Under the pieces are notes generated by a model. That model was not told where the DNA came from. It made no database searches and saw only the letters and a program-made list of their open reading frames with translations. Source: Chinchilla lanigera (Eukaryota > Chordata > Mammalia > Rodentia > Chinchillidae). Taken from it: DNA of 64,000 bases. Where the stretch lies: contig NW_004955423.1 in assembly GCF_000276665.1 (NCBI RefSeq), positions 6,279,458 through 6,343,457 on the forward strand, in the 5' to 3' direction. Positions 32,015-43,876 of this stretch are shown here, piece by piece; position 1 is the stretch's first letter; each line of letters begins with the position of its first letter. The translations under genes and the position numbers were made by a program.

Positions 32015-33780
32015 AAGGCCATACCTCTCCCAAAACAAATGCCTTTGGTGGTTAAACTATGCCAGTGTGAACTAACTGCATTCTAGACATAATTTGTTCC
32101 TGTTTCTCATTTGGCAAAAATCAGCTTTATAAGAGCCAATCACCAATAAAGAAGACCCTCAGATGTCTCCATCAGCGTGGTTTAGACTATATGTCTGAAG
32201 TGTATTTTAGAATTCTGCAGAGAAAATGAACCCATATATGATTTATTTTAAGGCCTTGCCTCATGCTACTGTGGGGACTAGCAAGTCTGGAATCTGTAGT
32301 GTAGGGCAGACTGGAAGGCTGAAAACTTGGCAGGAGTTGACATTTCAGTCTTGAGGCGTAGACAATGGGATTGATTATAAAGACCTGATTTTGGTGTCCA
32401 CCGTGTCTCTCTGAACTGCATTCAGAATAGACCCTCAGCAATCCGTCCATATGATTTTCAAACTGTCTAATCAGTGCTGCTCTCAGGCTTGATCAGGAGA
32501 AGCTCTGGGCTATTTCTGCACTTCAGAGCACTGAACCTTGGTGGCCACACCTCTCCCCCATCAGGTGACAGCCTGTGACCCATAGGGCTGCAGGCAATAT
32601 CAAGCCCACACATGCTGTCTAGCTCTCTAGACCATACTCTGAGCACCTAGGACCTTGGATTTCATTGTAAAGAACAGTCTGAACCTGAATAGTCTTTTCC
32701 TCAAGTTTTATCTTTCAAAAATGTTCTCCACTGTCAGTTTTCTGAGATTGTGATCAATATCCCTAGTTGTTTGTCAACTGTCCAGAGAGGGTAGGTGGCA
32801 CCCCACTGTGAGGGACAGAGATGAGATGGTAAGAAAAGTTGGGCAGACTGAGCCGGGAGCCAAGATGGGATGGGCAGGAGCTGGTCTTCCTCATTCCAGA
32901 ATTTTCCACCAAAAATTGAGGAGTCCAAGAATTCTAGACTTAAATATGGTTCTATCCATTATTAAGAAGATATATTAAAGAAAGTAGGAGGCTAGAACAT
33001 ATCTAAGTGTTTAGTTTTACTCATAAGAATTCATTTTAAATGTGTCAATGTATAATCCCCATTTGTTCTCTTGTCCTGAGCTCCACAGATATTAAGTCTG
33101 AACCTCTCTGTAGAACCCCTTAATCATGTCTCTGCATTACCTGAGATTATAAGGAGGCTGAGAATCCAGAGTTTGAATTTCCAAATCTCATTTGCAATGA
33201 GGATAGAGATTTTATGTATTCTTTGTGACAGATTTTGTAGGAGAAAACAACTTTGATGGTTTAAAAATGTTTAAAACCACAGGTAATTACAATATTACAA
33301 GTTGAAGAAGACTGAGAAGTCTTCTACTATAATTTCCTGATTGTTACTAATAAGGGAACCAAGAGTTCTGGAAGATGGAATTCCAGAGTCCTTGCCTAGC
33401 GGTTGGGGTTGTGACTAGTCCTTGTCATCTTGGCTATGGTTATGGTTTATCTTTGCCATATTTTTCAAAGCAGCAGTCTGAACTGGAAGTGGATCCTGTT
33501 TTCCTGAAGACACCCAGCGGCAGTTTCCAGGTACCTCCTCTTGCTTATAGCAGTGGCTCCATTATCTTGAATTTTCTCCTTTTATACTAATCCACTTGGA
33601 AATTTGGGCACAGGAGGTATAATCACTTAATGGGAGTAAAACTTATGGTGCTATTTATGGGGCAATGGCATTTTTAGCCTGTTTTAAAATTGCAAAATGA
33701 AATGTTTCATGGTGAGCAACCTAGGGAGGCATTCTGTGTGTATACTGGAGTTAATATAGGTAGAGCTTTAAGGTTTTGCA
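32015..33780. other. Unassigned non-coding stretch
   Basis: No clear repeats or genes. Minus-strand frames of 87 and 64 codons at about 32.2-32.9 kb show no known motif. Confidence 0.5.
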
Positions 33781-33784
33781 TATC

Positions 33785-33847
33785 ACTCTCTCTCTCTATA
33801 TATATATATATATAATATATACATAATATATAATATATATATATATC
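33785..33847. repeat. (CT)n-(TA)n compound microsatellite
   Basis: A short CT run passes into about 50 bp of alternating TA with a few shifts. It is AT-only and self-complementary. Confidence 0.95.
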
Positions 33848-33849
33848 TG

Positions 33850-35320
33850 ATTTCCTCTGAAGTTATTTATAACATAGGTTACTTAGAAAGAAGTCAGTGT
33901 TTCTCACTTTTTTCCTACCTTTCAAGTATGCAGAGACTCTAAGAGCAATAACCTCGCTTACCAATTTGTTTGGATTTGCATCTCCCTAAAAATGAAACCA
34001 TAGGACCTCACTGGAAGATTTAGGAGGGACTAGAACAGATCCAGTTCTATAGTAGGAAGTGGTAGTGAAATCTTCAGCCTCCTGTTTGCGAGATCAGACA
34101 CTTGAAGTCTATCTTTCCTGGACACAGCACAGCTAGACGATCATTGTTACTCTTAGTCTGCCCCCAGGCTTGATGCAAACCCCAATTTCCTACTCTCTTC
34201 GCTCCTTTCTCTGTTTTATAAGTTTCAGCTTCCCTCCCTTCCACACCCTAGCTCCCCACACAGGTTGGAACCTCCCTTTCTACAAAGCTCTGGGTGCTCC
34301 TGCTTACCATGCCCTGATCATTGTTTTTCTCATTCCACATTCTATGGTGCAGTTTTATCCCTAGGGAGGAGTGAGTGAGCTATCATGGCAGTGAAGGTGG
34401 CATCTTCCAGAGCATCCCTCTCTATACACCTACGGTTCCAAGTTCTATAGCCTGAGATCTTGGGAAACAGAACCTACGGTGGGTGGTTTTTTATAATCAG
34501 GGCAGAAAGCAGCTCCATCTTTGGCTCTAGGAAACCTTCTGCATGGGTCCTAGTACGGCAGGAGAACAATGCACAGAATACCTTAGGGCTGCAGCAAACT
34601 CTACATGTAGAGGAAACACAGATACCAGTTGTCACATTCAGGCCATTGTTTTCTAGTATACATGTCAATGTAAGTAGACAAATAGGGTGTAATTATACGT
34701 GTTAGAAAAATCTGTTGATAAAGATGGTACATACGGATTGTAGACACAGACACGAGAAGAAAAATAGTAAGTCACAATTACTGTTATGTAAGAGAGGTAG
34801 CCATTATAGCAATTACAATGTGCTATTTGATTTTTATACCTCACTTCACTGCTAAAGTAATTGTCTTTTCTTATGCATGGTTTACATAAAAATACATTTC
34901 ATTGATTGTATACTATATTTTCTTTGTTGATGCTTAGTTTTCAGAACGTTATAAAGTTTTTTTAGGTAGCATGATTAATTGCCCTCTACTTTCAAAAAAC
35001 TATCAAAAAAAACTCTAAATACACATCCAAAGTTTAGTGATAATACAATGTATCCTTGACAAAACCATATATGCAGTTTATATATACGTTTTTAAACTCT
35101 GTGATGCTTTCTACATATATTCAATATATAATATGAATAATATATCAAAATAATACATTCTTCACTAAATAGCAAATAACTGTGCTCTCTGAATTTGAAG
35201 TAGTTTGCAGGAAGAGGTAGGGGACCATAAATACTGGTCAATGATTGCATTTTCCCATTACCTTTCAAGTAAGAAACAATACTCTTCTTAGAGAATCAAC
35301 TGTCTTACTAGAGAGAGTAA
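33850..35320. other. Unassigned AT-rich stretch
   Basis: No confident repeat or gene. Opposite-strand frames of 81 and 64 codons at 34460-34705 lie on top of each other and lack any family resemblance. Confidence 0.5.
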
Positions 35321-35324
35321 AGGA

Positions 35325-35500
35325 ACTGTGATTAGCAACATGGATTCCAGGGCCTTAATGTCTGGATCCAGATATTAGTTCTGTTACTTACTCAACAAAT
35401 TATTAACCTTTCTCCGACACAGTCAGCACAACTATAAGATGAAAATAATAACAGAACCCATACCATCAATTTTTTTCTTGTAAGGACTAAACTTCTTTTT
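35325..35500 (+). mobile_element. MIR SINE, sense
   Basis: 'agcaacatggattccagggcc', 'tggatccagatattagttctgttacttac', 'ttattaacctttctcc', 'acaactataagatgaaaataataacagaac', 'gtaaggactaaac' follow MIR from 5' to 3'. Confidence 0.75.
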
Positions 35501-35832
35501 ACATATTTTTTTTTACTAACCCAATATTTTCAAATTTCTCAAAATAAGATGGCAAGGTTAGGAATTTCATTAGGTTAAGAACAAGGTTGGGAACTAAGAA
35601 AACTGTTTTGATAGTTCCGGCAAGGGAATGTCATACCATATTTGTGATGAATTACAAACTGAGATCAGTAGAAACCCACAAAAAAAATTATATAACTTTA
35701 ACTGAAGAATGTAAAATGCTAGACTCAAGAGCTATCTATTTACCCCAGTGAGTACAAAGATTAAGTTCAAAGTTATTGGAAATGTTGTTTTCTATTTGAG
35801 CAGAAGAACCACCTTGGACTCTGCTGATATTA

Positions 35833-36256
35833 TGTCTTAGTTCATTTTGTGCTTCCCTAATAGAATACCTGAAACTGGGAAATTTATAATGAACAGAAAT
35901 AGATTTAGCTCATGGGCTCATGGTTCTAGAGTCTTACATGTCCAAGATCAAGGGATCACATCTGGCAAGAGCCTTCTTATTGTGTCATCCTGTGGTGGAA
36001 GACAGAAAGACAAAAAAAGATGAGGGAGAGAGAGAGAGGGAGAAGGAGAGGGAGAAGAGCGGGGAGACGTCATTCTTCTATTAGAAATCTACTTCCCCAA
36101 TGACTAACCTACTCCTGTGCTAACATCACTAATTCATCAACAGGACAGAGCCCTCGTGACCTAATCATCTCCTGAAAGTCTCACCTCTCAACATGGTTGC
36201 TTTGGGGACTAAATTTCCAACACATGAAGTTTGCAAGATACATTCAAACCATAGCA
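35833..36256 (-). mobile_element. MaLR-type solo LTR, antisense (MST-like)
   Basis: Read on the plus strand it opens TGTCTTAGTTCATTTTGTG and continues 'ctgaaactgggaaatttataat', 'gctcatgggctcatggttc', 'cctaatcatctcctgaaagtc' to end 'cattcaaaccatagca', which is the reverse complement order of a MaLR LTR. A purine-rich insert-like segment lies at about 36010-36065. Flanks 'gatatta' and 'gattatta' are nearly alike and may be the decayed target duplication. No internal region is present. Confidence 0.75.
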
Positions 36257-36308
36257 GATTATTAACAATTATATTCATTTGTATCAAAGCATTATAATTC
36301 ATAAATTG

Positions 36309-36326
36309 TATGATATATATATCATA
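36309..36326. repeat. AT-rich perfect palindrome
   Basis: TATGATATATATATCATA is an 18-bp perfect palindrome in very AT-rich DNA, where such sequences arise easily. Confidence 0.85.
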
Positions 36327-36410
36327 TTTATAAATTTAATGAGTAATAAAATAGCAAAAGTTTAAATTAGTAAAAGGTGGTGTGTGTGCTTGTTTGTATA
36401 CACATAAATT

Positions 36411-36429
36411 ACACACACACACACACACA
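36411..36429. repeat. (AC)n microsatellite
   Basis: Nine to ten AC units, just downstream of a short TG run at 36379-36388. Confidence 0.93.
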
Positions 36430-37369
36430 GAGGCATGAATAGAAGCAGACACTAAAATCCGATAGTCTATTTGGGAAACCTTTCCATTTATACAGGAGAC
36501 AACAGCCTAAGCACCATCACTCACTTGGTGACAGATACTCAAGTTGTAGATGTGGTATCTGAAAGGAAATAAACAGCCTTACACATGCAAGCCTTGCAAA
36601 CAGAACCTCAAAGCGATGGCTGTTGTCACTTGTTCAGCAACTTTAACAAAACTCTTTCACTGCACTGAATTAAATAGAAAGAACCCCAAGAAGATTCAGT
36701 GCTCACCTCTGCTTCTGAGCACGGTCGGTGGCCTGGGATTGTCTTCCTGTTGCTTAGTGTCCTCAGAGGGAAATTCGACCTGATGATTTACAAGTCGTCT
36801 TTGCATTCTCAGAATAGGTGACTTGGAATCCTGTACATGCGAAGAATTCCGAGGATGAAGACAAAGAATCTCTGACAGGAAAGCAAATTTGTATGGCTCT
36901 AACAGCATTGAAATAAAAAATATAAATTCCAAATAAAATTCCTTAGAAATATGTAATTATATATCTTTTCACAGTGCTAGGTACTCCTGCCCAGTAATTC
37001 CTAGTTTTATATATATTTTTTCAGTAAGAAGTGGAAAATATATGGAGTTTGCTAAGCAAGGGCAATTGTCATCTTTCATATAACATTGACTGATTCCCTT
37101 TTTTAAAAAAACTTTGGTGTAAAAGGAATTTTAACCCTTTGCTTCTCATTGTTGCCATACTACAAGTCCAAATATATGTCAAAATGAGAAGCAAAATTTA
37201 AAACTTTGGTTATCTTTAAACCTAATTTTTACTGTTTGATTTTTTAACACTCTGGGACTGTTATGCTTTTAGAATTCAGACAAGATACAGGAATTTCATG
37301 TCCAAAAATGTCTTATGGCCTCTTGATGGAAAAAAGAAATTGAAAAAAAGAATGTACTTCAGAAACTAT

Positions 37370-37545
37370 GAAAAGCACTTTATAGACATTGCTTTATTTA
37401 GTCCTCACGGGCCTCCATGCATGGCTGGATACTACAGAGGTACTACAAACCCCAATTTGCACATGAGAAAAATTAGCTGTAGAAATTTTACTCATGTAGT
37501 TTGTAAGAGTCAGAATTAAAATTTGAAACCTTTGCCAGTTTGTCT
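37370..37545 (-). mobile_element. MIR-type SINE, antisense
   Basis: 'aaaagcactttatagacattgctttatttagtcctcac', 'ccccaatttgcacatgagaaaaatt', and 'gtttgtaagagtcagaattaaaatttgaaac' give the antisense MIR/MIR3 order over about 170 bp. Confidence 0.7.
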
Positions 37546-37764
37546 CTAAATCTTATTCAATGTCTTTAAAGTGATACCATTGACATGGATGTAAATGTTT
37601 AGTTTCTTATATGTCACTTTAATTTAAATATTTGTCCTGGTATCAGAATGCTTTCTGTTTGATGGATTTAGTTCTTCTGTGTAATATATGTATTATTTCT
37701 AGCTATTGTGCTTTTAAATCTAATAAGGAAATAAAATCCTCTAATCAGTGATCATACCTGAAAG

Positions 37765-38000
37765 TATTTCATTCAACAAATGCCTAAATACACTTACTAT
37801 GTGCCAAGCACTAAACGCTTTATAATCATCAACTCAACTAATTTTCATTCTAATAAAATAAATACTGTTACTATCCCAAAGTTTAAAGATGAGAAAATCA
37901 AACCACAGAAAATTTAGGATTAGTGGCCTATATCAGACATCTAGTAAATCAGACACCTAGAAATTCAAGGAATCCGGTCCCAGAGTCTAGGATTTTAACT
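37765..38000 (-). mobile_element. MIR-type SINE, antisense
   Basis: 'caacaaatgcctaaatacacttactatgtgccaagcac', 'cgctttataatcatcaac', 'aataaatactgttactatccc', 'agatgagaaaatcaaaccacag' follow the antisense MIR pattern. Same orientation as the copy about 220 bp upstream. Confidence 0.75.
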
Positions 38001-38004
38001 AATA

Positions 38005-38775
38005 TATTTTACTTGATTTCTTAATTTTGTTTTGTGTGTTTATTTTTCAGTACTATCTTCCCACATCATAGTTTTAATAGTGTGAGCTTAAATTAATTTC
38101 TCTGGTATCTCCTAAGATTGAATACTGAAATCACAAAGGAATAACAATAAATGTTACACTGTGCTTGAAAATCTGCTATATCCTAGGTACTATTAAAAAA
38201 AGCCTTAGGCTATCCAAGGTTATAGAAAAATAAACATAGCTTTATCACTCATTGTGGCATTTGATTATCTTTATTGTATGGACAGTTCTGTAGTGATTCT
38301 ATTAGATAATTTTGCAATAAGAAGAATGCTAAATATGAAAACAAAGCAATGGAATTCAGTTTTGGAATTTGTCTGAGCTAGTGATTAGGGCTTAACTCTG
38401 GAACGTTAACCTTTCCAATCATGGAAGCTTTTGGCAAAGACTTGAAGTTAGAGTCCTTCTTGGCTTTGGCCTGTAGATGAGCTCCTTACTTCAGAAAGCT
38501 TAGCTAACTTAAAGGCCATCAGCCCACTGTTGGGTGGGAAGTCCTTAAAGGTGGGGGAATTTGGCAATATACCAACTATATCAATTACACACCCTCACTT
38601 TTCCTACCCCCTACCTTTCTTACTCTCCACAGGGTGCCTAAGAAAACAATCATGTTATATTAGCTTAGCTTTATGGAAAAACTCAACTAACATATTTAAC
38701 ACACTGGTTATGGGTTCATTAAAAACTGCCTTAAAAAGTTGGCCCCGATGCTAAGCAATATGAAGAGGAAGAAGC
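38005..38775. other. Unassigned non-coding stretch
   Basis: AT-rich, without recognisable repeat families or genes. Confidence 0.5.
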
Positions 38776-38779
38776 AAAT

Positions 38780-39560
38780 TGTATTGAAAACCAGGAATTT
38801 CCAGCTGTGAGAATGAAACACCCCAAGGGCTGCAGAGATGTAATGTCTCAAGAATGGCAAGAAAGTGCTGACAGCACTGCATTTCTGATGGCACCCATCG
38901 TTCGGAAATGTGCAGGTGATCGCGATGAGCTAAAGCTTCCTTCCCGGTTGGGGGACAGATGCTGCGACTGTAGTAATAACGGGTGCATAAAGAGACCCCA
39001 GCAAGAGTGTAAGTGAAAAGGATGGAGCTTTCCTGAAGACATGAATATCAAAGAGGGCTGCTCGGAGAGGACACAGTCAATCAGCTTAGCTGCTGATGGC
39101 AAACTCCCTCTGTGATAAAAAATATGAGGCAAAATATGAGGCAAATCTGATAAAAAGCATATTTTTAAACTGCTGTGCTTGAGACAGCATGGTTTAGTGC
39201 TTGGGCTTTCTTCACCGTTCAGCTTCAGAGTGAGCTGGCTCTGCGTACCTCTCCTTGCTTGGGAAGGCTGCTCCTCCAAGACAGAGCTGACATTTTTGGC
39301 GTGGTGGTTTGGAGAAGTTTGCATTGGCACCCTTTCGTTTGAAACTGGACTCTGGATAAACAAAGTTCTGCAGTTCCCAGTGCTGCCAGACCCTTAAACT
39401 CCATAAATATCAGTATTCATCCCCCTCGCCCCTCCCCGGTGAAAATGAAAAGAAAATGAAACTGCGTTGGGGATTGTTTCCCTTGAATAAACACCAAACA
39501 TACTCCAAAAACCAAAGCTGCTCTCCTCTCTGATATTAAATCCAGTAATTACACTATGAA
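38780..39560. other. Repeat-poor, CpG-containing segment with a chance-like 171-codon frame
   Basis: This segment has a locally higher GC and CpG content (cgatgagc, tgcgactg, aacgggtgc near 38920-38990). It carries the longest open frame of the window, at 38848-39363 on the minus strand. The predicted product is rich in Ser, His and Leu with no recognisable domain, no signal peptide and no splice-site context. A 12-bp unit, AAAATATGAGGC, is repeated in tandem at 39119-39142 inside the frame. I regard it as non-coding, possibly regulatory. Confidence 0.4.
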
Positions 39561-39564
39561 ACCT

Positions 39565-41885
39565 AAGCCTATAAATTCAGGCTCGGGAAGGTAAAATTGT
39601 GGAGAGGGAGAAACCTAGCAAAATGTGTCCACTCTGCACATGTATAGACCGTTCTCTTTTGAGTGCACCTCGGGATGGTGTAAACCTCACTCTGCTACAG
39701 TGAAAATCATTACACCCCATTGTACTTCCCTTTCATACTCAGAAGGCTTGACTGGAAACATAAACATGCCAGGTATAAGGAAATCGATGTCTCTCACTGT
39801 GTTAGGGCTTAGTTTGCATGTCTGAGAATGTGTTTTACCCTTTGTTTCTGAATTGATGAAATCTTTGACAATAGATGCCAGGGCTGTGGTGTCCTGTGTA
39901 ACAGGTAGCTAGCTTACCAGGAGGCTAAGTGCCTGAAGAGAGGCTGTGCTGTTTTGAACTAGACCCACATTTTGGTTGTGTATTTGTTCAGGTGGCCACA
40001 GTCCTCCTAAATAAAGTAACAGTACCCTGGTTACAGTGACTCTCTGCCTCTGGTCATTCCAAGTGAAATGCAGGCAAGAAGACTCTGGAACTTACCATGA
40101 GGTAGAAATAGTGGAAGATTTTATTGTTTGGTCCTCACTTCTGTACCTCCACTTTGTCTCATCCTAATAGTGATGTCGTTTTGATAACAAGAAGAGAAGA
40201 ATCCCAAGTTTCAGTTCAGAATTCACTTATTTTGTTTAATGCTTTAGCTCCAAGAAAGATTTAGAATTGTTTGGACTATTAAAATGTACATTTTTAAGAT
40301 AAAAATTTTCTTAGAGTTTTTAATAGAAGAAGAACTTTCTCCTATTGAATGGATTGTCTTATGTACCAGAAAGGATAAAGATAATACAGCAGCAAAATAA
40401 ATGAACTCTCAGCCTGGTTGACCGAATTTATCCTGTAGAACTGGCTTTTCTCAAATTGTATTTAAAGAAACTTGTCTCCTCCTCAGGATGTGTCTTTGTA
40501 CTTTTGTCCTTTTCCCCAATCTGTTCTATTAACAATATCTTTTTCTCCCGTTCCGGAAAGATGCGATTAGGTTCTTATCTTGCTTTTTTAATGTCTTTTT
40601 GCTTCCTTAATTTAGGTCATGGCTGAATTTGTGCCAACTAGGGTCCTGTCCTAGACCAGCTTACCACATCTATGCACACAGCTCCTACACTGCAAGGTCA
40701 GTGCTTCTAAGCTCTCTGTAGGGCGTTCCCTTCCACTGACCCAAATTGAAACAATTTAAATGTCTCCTTCCCCTTCCAAGTTGTATTTCCATGTGCTCTC
40801 AAGCCTCCTTTCCCTTGGGCAAAGATAGATGAGAGTCACCACTTTTTATTATGGTGCCACGGGGTGTTTTATTCTGCAGATGATAGTCTTTCACACACCT
40901 GTGAACACATAGATAAGCAGGGTGGTGCATAAAACTCTTCTATTAAAGGCTGAGATATGCCAGAGAGACAGCCAGGTGGGGCTGTGAGAGCCCATCCCAG
41001 GATGGCTTCCTTCACTCTTTCCTCCAACCATCTGTGAAGAAAAATGGAATTTTAATATTTAAGTTTTACAACTGTTTATTAAATTATAGACTAAAATGAC
41101 ATACTACAGAATTCTGGGGGTGGGATTTTTAGGAATTATGTTGGCCAATCACCATTTGACATTCACATGGTGGAAGGGAAGGTGGGTTACAAGGGAGAAC
41201 AAGAATTGAGTAGGGCAGGGAGATGAGAGAAAGAAAGTCAGCAAAGGCCCACAGATTAGTTAAGAGATTTCATATCTTAGTCACTTGCTACATTCAGAAG
41301 GTCAAGTGATTATTTGAAGGGGGTTGACATGCACTTAGGGTCTCATATATCACTTTTGGAGGAGGGAGAGTCTGGGTCTCTTCCCCAGGGCTGCCAGGGT
41401 GTCTGAGAGCCCTTGGAGCCACCAGTGGGTAGAGCTGGTATTGCTTTATGGCACAGCTGATAGGTGGATCAGCTTCAGAACAGTGCAAGTCACGCTATGT
41501 CACCACCTCTAGTCTCTTTCTCCAGCGTCTCCACCACGATCCAGTGCTTTCTTACATTATAAGTAGACCATTCAGCTTATCCTATTACTTTGGTTCCATC
41601 TCTGTCACTAGTCTATGGCTCAAAACTGGTATAAAATTCTATGTTGTCAACAAGGTGGTGTGTGAAAAACACCAAGCTTAAGGTCAGGGCACATACCCCA
41701 AAAATGTGTGTAAATGAAAATAAAGTAAGACCGATGGCTCGTTAGTTAGAATGCAGAGTCAGAATAGAAAAATGTGAGGGACCTGGTCTACTGTAGGTTA
41801 AAAAAAATGGCAACAGTGTTCTCAAAGAAAACTGAAGGACCATTCAAAAGGGTAAGGGGTAATTGAGGATAAATACTGAGAGGGA
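39565..41885. other. Unassigned non-coding stretch
   Basis: I recognise no repeats over about 2.3 kb. Short frames at 41.3-41.7 kb on both strands have no known features. Confidence 0.5.
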
Positions 41886-42752
41886 TCTAACCACAAAAAT
41901 TAGCAATAAAGAGATATAAATTATAAAACAGAATCAAATAGAAATTCTGCAGTTGAAAGTAGGATTACTGAAACAAAAATGCACTAGAGAGATCCAACAA
42001 CGGATCTAAACTGGCAGAAGAAAGAAGTCATAAACTCAAATTAAATTAATGAAGCTTGTCCTGACTGAATAACTACAAAAAATATTCAAATTCATTTTTT
42101 TTGAAAACAGACCTGCAATTAAATTGACCAAAAAATGGATAAGAAAACATTCAAACTTCCAAAATCAAGAATGAAAGAATAGTCATAACTCATGACCTTT
42201 CCAAAAATAAGAAAAGATTATAATGGAATACAATGAACAATTGTATACTGAAAATTAGATAACCTGCAAAGATACTGAGCATTGAAACTGACTCAAACAG
42301 AAAATCTCAGTAGATTCCTTACAAGTGAAGAGTTTGAATTAGTAAATAAAAAACTTTCCACAGCAACAACAACAAACTTTGGTGATAAATTACACCAAAT
42401 GTTTAAAAAGTACTAACACCAATCCTATACACACTTTTCCAAAATAGAAGTAGAGAAAATCTTCACTGCTCTTGTTAGTGCATAATATTGCCTTGATGCC
42501 AAAGCCAGATAGACATTAAAAGAAAGCTTCAGACCACTCAACAAAATACAAACAATCAAAATCCAATCAATTTTTAAAGGATTATGTAGCATGACCAAGT
42601 GATTTTTATCCCAGGAAGTATAAGATCTTTTCAAGATATAAAAGTTAGTCAGCGTAGTATAACTTACTAATATAATAAACTTTTGAGAAAATCCAATATC
42701 CTTTCATAATAAAAATACTCAACACATTAGAAAAAAAGAGAATTCCATCAAT

Positions 42753-42900
42753 ATATGACATATATATATATAATATATATATGGGATATTGTATGGAATA
42801 TATGCTACATATGTTATGTATATGTTATATATCATATATGGGAATATACGTATGTATGTGTATGTGGGTATATATATTCATGCATATACATAATATTCCA
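42753..42900. repeat. AT-rich and TATG-type low-complexity tract
   Basis: Alternating TA passes into irregular ATATG/TATGT units, with several 'gtatgtatgtg' stretches. It lies inside the L1 remnant and explains the Tyr/Ile-rich 60-codon frame here. Confidence 0.9.
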
Positions 42901-43633
42901 TGATTGTTGGTTAAAGACTGAAAGCTTTCCTTCCTAAAATAAGAGCAAGATAAAGCTGTACATTCTTTTTACTTATGTCCTATATCACACTAGAGTTTCT
43001 AGCTAGAAAAATTAAGCAAAATAAAGTAAAATAAAAGTGCATCCAGTTTCAAAAGAATACTATAAAACAATCTCTATTTATACATGGCATAATATTATAT
43101 AAAGAAAATTCCAAGGAATCACAAAATCACTAGCAGAATTAATATACAAACTCAGTAAATTTTAGGATATAAAAATGTATGTACAAAAACAATTTTTGTT
43201 CCTGTATACTAGCACTAGTCAGTCTAAAACTGATATTAAGCAAACAACCTATTTTAACAATATCTAAAAGAATAGTATACACATAAATATATCTAACAAG
43301 ACAAATTTAAGACTTGTATGTTGAAAATAATATGGAAAGAAATTAGAGAAGACTTAATAAAATGGAAAGCTATCTCATGCTCATTGAATCAAAGATTTCA
43401 CATTGTTAAAATTGGTAGTAATTCCCAAGTTGATCAGCAGATTCAACACTATCTATCCCTCTTGCCTAACCCGATAAGCTGATCCAAACATTTATACAGA
43501 AATATAAGAAACACAGAGTACTCAAAAGAACCTCAAAAGGGAAACATAAGGTCAGAGGACTCACATTTCCCAATTTTAAAACTTCGTACAAAGCTACCAC
43601 AATCAAGACAGCATGGCAAGAATAGACACATAA

Positions 43634-43820
43634 CAGTTGGACATGTTGATACATGCCTGAAATCCCAGCACTCCAGGAAGCTCAAGCAGGAGGATCCAAA
43701 CTTTAAACCCAGACTCAACTTTGTGACTTGTAAAACTCTACCTAAAAATAAATAAATAAAAAAGGCTAGTAATATAGCTTAGTGCAAAGGGCTTGGATAC
43801 AATGTCTAGTAAAAAACAAT
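43634..43820 (+). mobile_element. B1-ID composite SINE, sense, inserted in L1
   Basis: The left half is B1 ('gttgatacatgcctgaaatcccagcac', 'caagcaggaggatcc', 'gtaaaactctacctaaaaataaataaat'). The right half is an ID-like unit ('aggctagtaatatagcttagtgcaaagggcttgg', 'acaatgtctagtaaaaaac'). It splits the L1 between about 43630 and 43870, so it is younger than that L1. It shares the two-part structure with the copy at 26626. Confidence 0.85.
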
Positions 43821-43876
43821 TATATATATATATTATATATACATATATATATAATTATACAAACACACACACACAT
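43821..43876. repeat. (TA)n and (CA)n tail microsatellite
   Basis: Alternating TA followed by ACACAC, directly after the SINE's A-rich tail. It most likely grew from that tail. Confidence 0.92.

Noticed and set aside
38940..39000. CpG island promoter
   Set aside because: A handful of CpGs within about 100 bp is too short and not GC-rich enough for an island.
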